DNA of 64,000 nucleotides from Enhydrobacter sp. GTDB taxonomy: Bacteria > Pseudomonadota > Alphaproteobacteria > Reyranellales > Reyranellaceae. The notes under the pieces were generated by a model, which was not told the DNA's origin, made no database searches, and saw nothing but the letters and a program-made list of their open reading frames with translations. Positions 63,314-64,000 of the stretch are shown one piece after another. The stretch spans positions 17,154 through 81,153 of the forward strand of contig JAHCJV010000017.1 of NCBI GenBank assembly GCA_026126105.1, read 5' to 3'. Position 1 is the first letter of the stretch. Each line of letters opens with the position of its first letter. The position numbers and the translations under genes were made by a program.

Positions 63314-64000
63314 TTACAGCAGGGGCGGCTCCCCGGCGGAATGTGGGCTACGAGCACGAGGCGAGCGACCACCGGGGCTGCCGCGACGGAGCGTGTCGAT
63401 TGGCCGTTCTCCGAACAGCGCCCGATAGGACAGGGAGAAGCGGCCGAGATGCCAAAAGCCGTTGTCCAGAGCCGTCCGGGTGATGATACCGGGTTCCGGC
63501 CGGCACCGTAGCAAAGCCTCGCGAACGGCGTTCAGCGATCGCAGGCGCAGGTGATGCGCCGGGCTGACACCGAGCAGATCGTGGAATGCCCGCTCCAGCG
63601 AACGCCGGGAAATCCGTAGGGACTCGCATAGCGCGGAAATGGAGGGGATGGAGGTCGGATCTGCGTCGAGACGCGCTTCGACCTCGCGAACGATAATGCC
63701 TGAGTCGCGCAACCGGTCGGATGATCCCAGCTCGATCGATGCGGGACTGCCAAGGGGCCGAAGAAACGCTTCCAGCAGGGCGCGCTCGGCATTGGCGATC
63801 CATTGGCCGTCGAGCCATAGTCCCGGGTCGCGCGCCGCCAGCGCTTCGATCGCGGAGATGACGTCATGCAGGCGCGCGGAATCGAGGCCCGACACCTGCA
63901 GCTGTGGGATGGCACCCGCGTCACCGGGCGCATCGCGCATCGATGCACTGGCCAGCTCTCCTTCATAGGCGGCAGAAGGCATGGCCAAGGTCACGGAACG
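63314..64000 (-). CDS. AraC-family transcriptional regulator (5' end beyond the window)
   Basis: The visible C-terminal 228 residues end in an AraC-type double helix-turn-helix: SALCESLRISRRSLERAFHD, LGVSPAHHLRLRSLNAVREA, then TALDNGFWHLGRFSLSYRAL and FGERPIDTL. The frame is still open at position 64000 and the usual 300-residue length is not reached, so the start probably lies outside. Upstream of the DNA-binding part is a sensor region I cannot assign. It is convergent with amn. Confidence 0.88.
   Translation of the reverse strand, partial: RSVTLAMPSAAYEGELASASMRDAPGDAGAIPQLQVSGLDSARLHDVISAIEALAARDPGLWLDGQWIANAERALLEAFLRPLGSPASIELGSSDRLRDSGIIVREVEARLDADPTSIPSISALCESLRISRRSLERAFHDLLGVSPAHHLRLRSLNAVREALLRCRPEPGIITRTALDNGFWHLGRFSLSYRALFGERPIDTLRRGSPGGRSPRARSPHSAGEPPLL

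Noticed and set aside
1..64000. tRNA, rRNA, CRISPR, insertion sequences, attachment sites
   Set aside because: I saw no cloverleaf-like tRNA ends, no spaced direct repeats, no transposase or integrase and no terminal inverted repeats with target duplications. A tRNA or small-RNA scan was not possible here.

Overview
The window is a GC-rich, densely packed stretch of an alphaproteobacterial chromosome. Markers of that class are the EipB-family periplasmic proteins, an aa3-oxidase subunit-IV-like small protein, an HdaA-type replication regulator, the purN/purM, ppk/ppx and rnd/aspS neighbourhoods, and frequent GTG/TTG starts with 4-base start/stop overlaps. I favour a Rhodospirillales or Reyranella-like bacterium, but that is inference from gene content. 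I saw no tRNA, rRNA, CRISPR array, insertion sequence or prophage.

Region 1 (1-14906) is a surface-polysaccharide locus. It holds a two-subunit thiamine-diphosphate E1 enzyme (alpha truncated by the window edge), a DegT-fold protein whose catalytic lysine is replaced by histidine (as in sugar 3-dehydratases rather than aminotransferases), an HddA-like sugar kinase, a heavily frameshifted glycosyltransferase pseudogene, an aldo/keto reductase, a cobalamin-type radical SAM enzyme, a lipoprotein with a coupled exported protein, an HddC-GmhB fusion, a TPR protein, a glycosyltransferase-like protein and a Wzm/Wzt-type ABC exporter. The kinase plus the fusion give three of the steps toward GDP-D-glycero-D-manno-heptose. 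The histidine-type dehydratase and the E1 pair hint at a deoxy or branched sugar.

Region 2 (14907-33290) is mixed metabolism. It has an F420-type LLM oxidoreductase with a coupled 60-residue ORF, a nucleotide-sugar dehydrogenase divergent from pepA-holC, an FkbM methyltransferase, a cyclase-family hydrolase, a small protein with calcium-loop repeats, an acyl-CoA dehydrogenase/PhyH/Bug-receptor operon, an MFS carrier, an ABC-F protein and ndk. An alpha/beta hydrolase-EthD pair lies divergent from a three-domain regulator: winged helix, alpha/beta hydrolase and a class III cyclase-like domain lacking its metal-binding aspartates.

Region 3 (33328-43547) is a housekeeping block: purN-purM divergent from DUF2066-AI-2E-hda-DUF2147-SDR, then a SixA-like phosphatase, ppk1 and ppx. 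Region 4 (43689-55384) is a complete chemosensory operon: soluble receptor with two MCP hairpins, triple-CheW scaffold, cheB, HEAT-repeat protein, cheR, cheY, cheA, second cheY, cheC and a PAS hybrid histidine kinase, mostly translationally coupled and with no flagellar gene nearby. Region 5 (55356-64000) contains rnd, aspS, a lipoprotein, a 2-hydroxyacid dehydrogenase, two tandem EipB-like proteins, amn and a 5'-truncated AraC-type regulator.

The best candidates for something new are the double-hairpin receptor with its triple-CheW/HEAT chemosensory operon, the three-domain regulator with a dead cyclase domain, and the E1/histidine-DegT/heptose chemistry of the polysaccharide locus.
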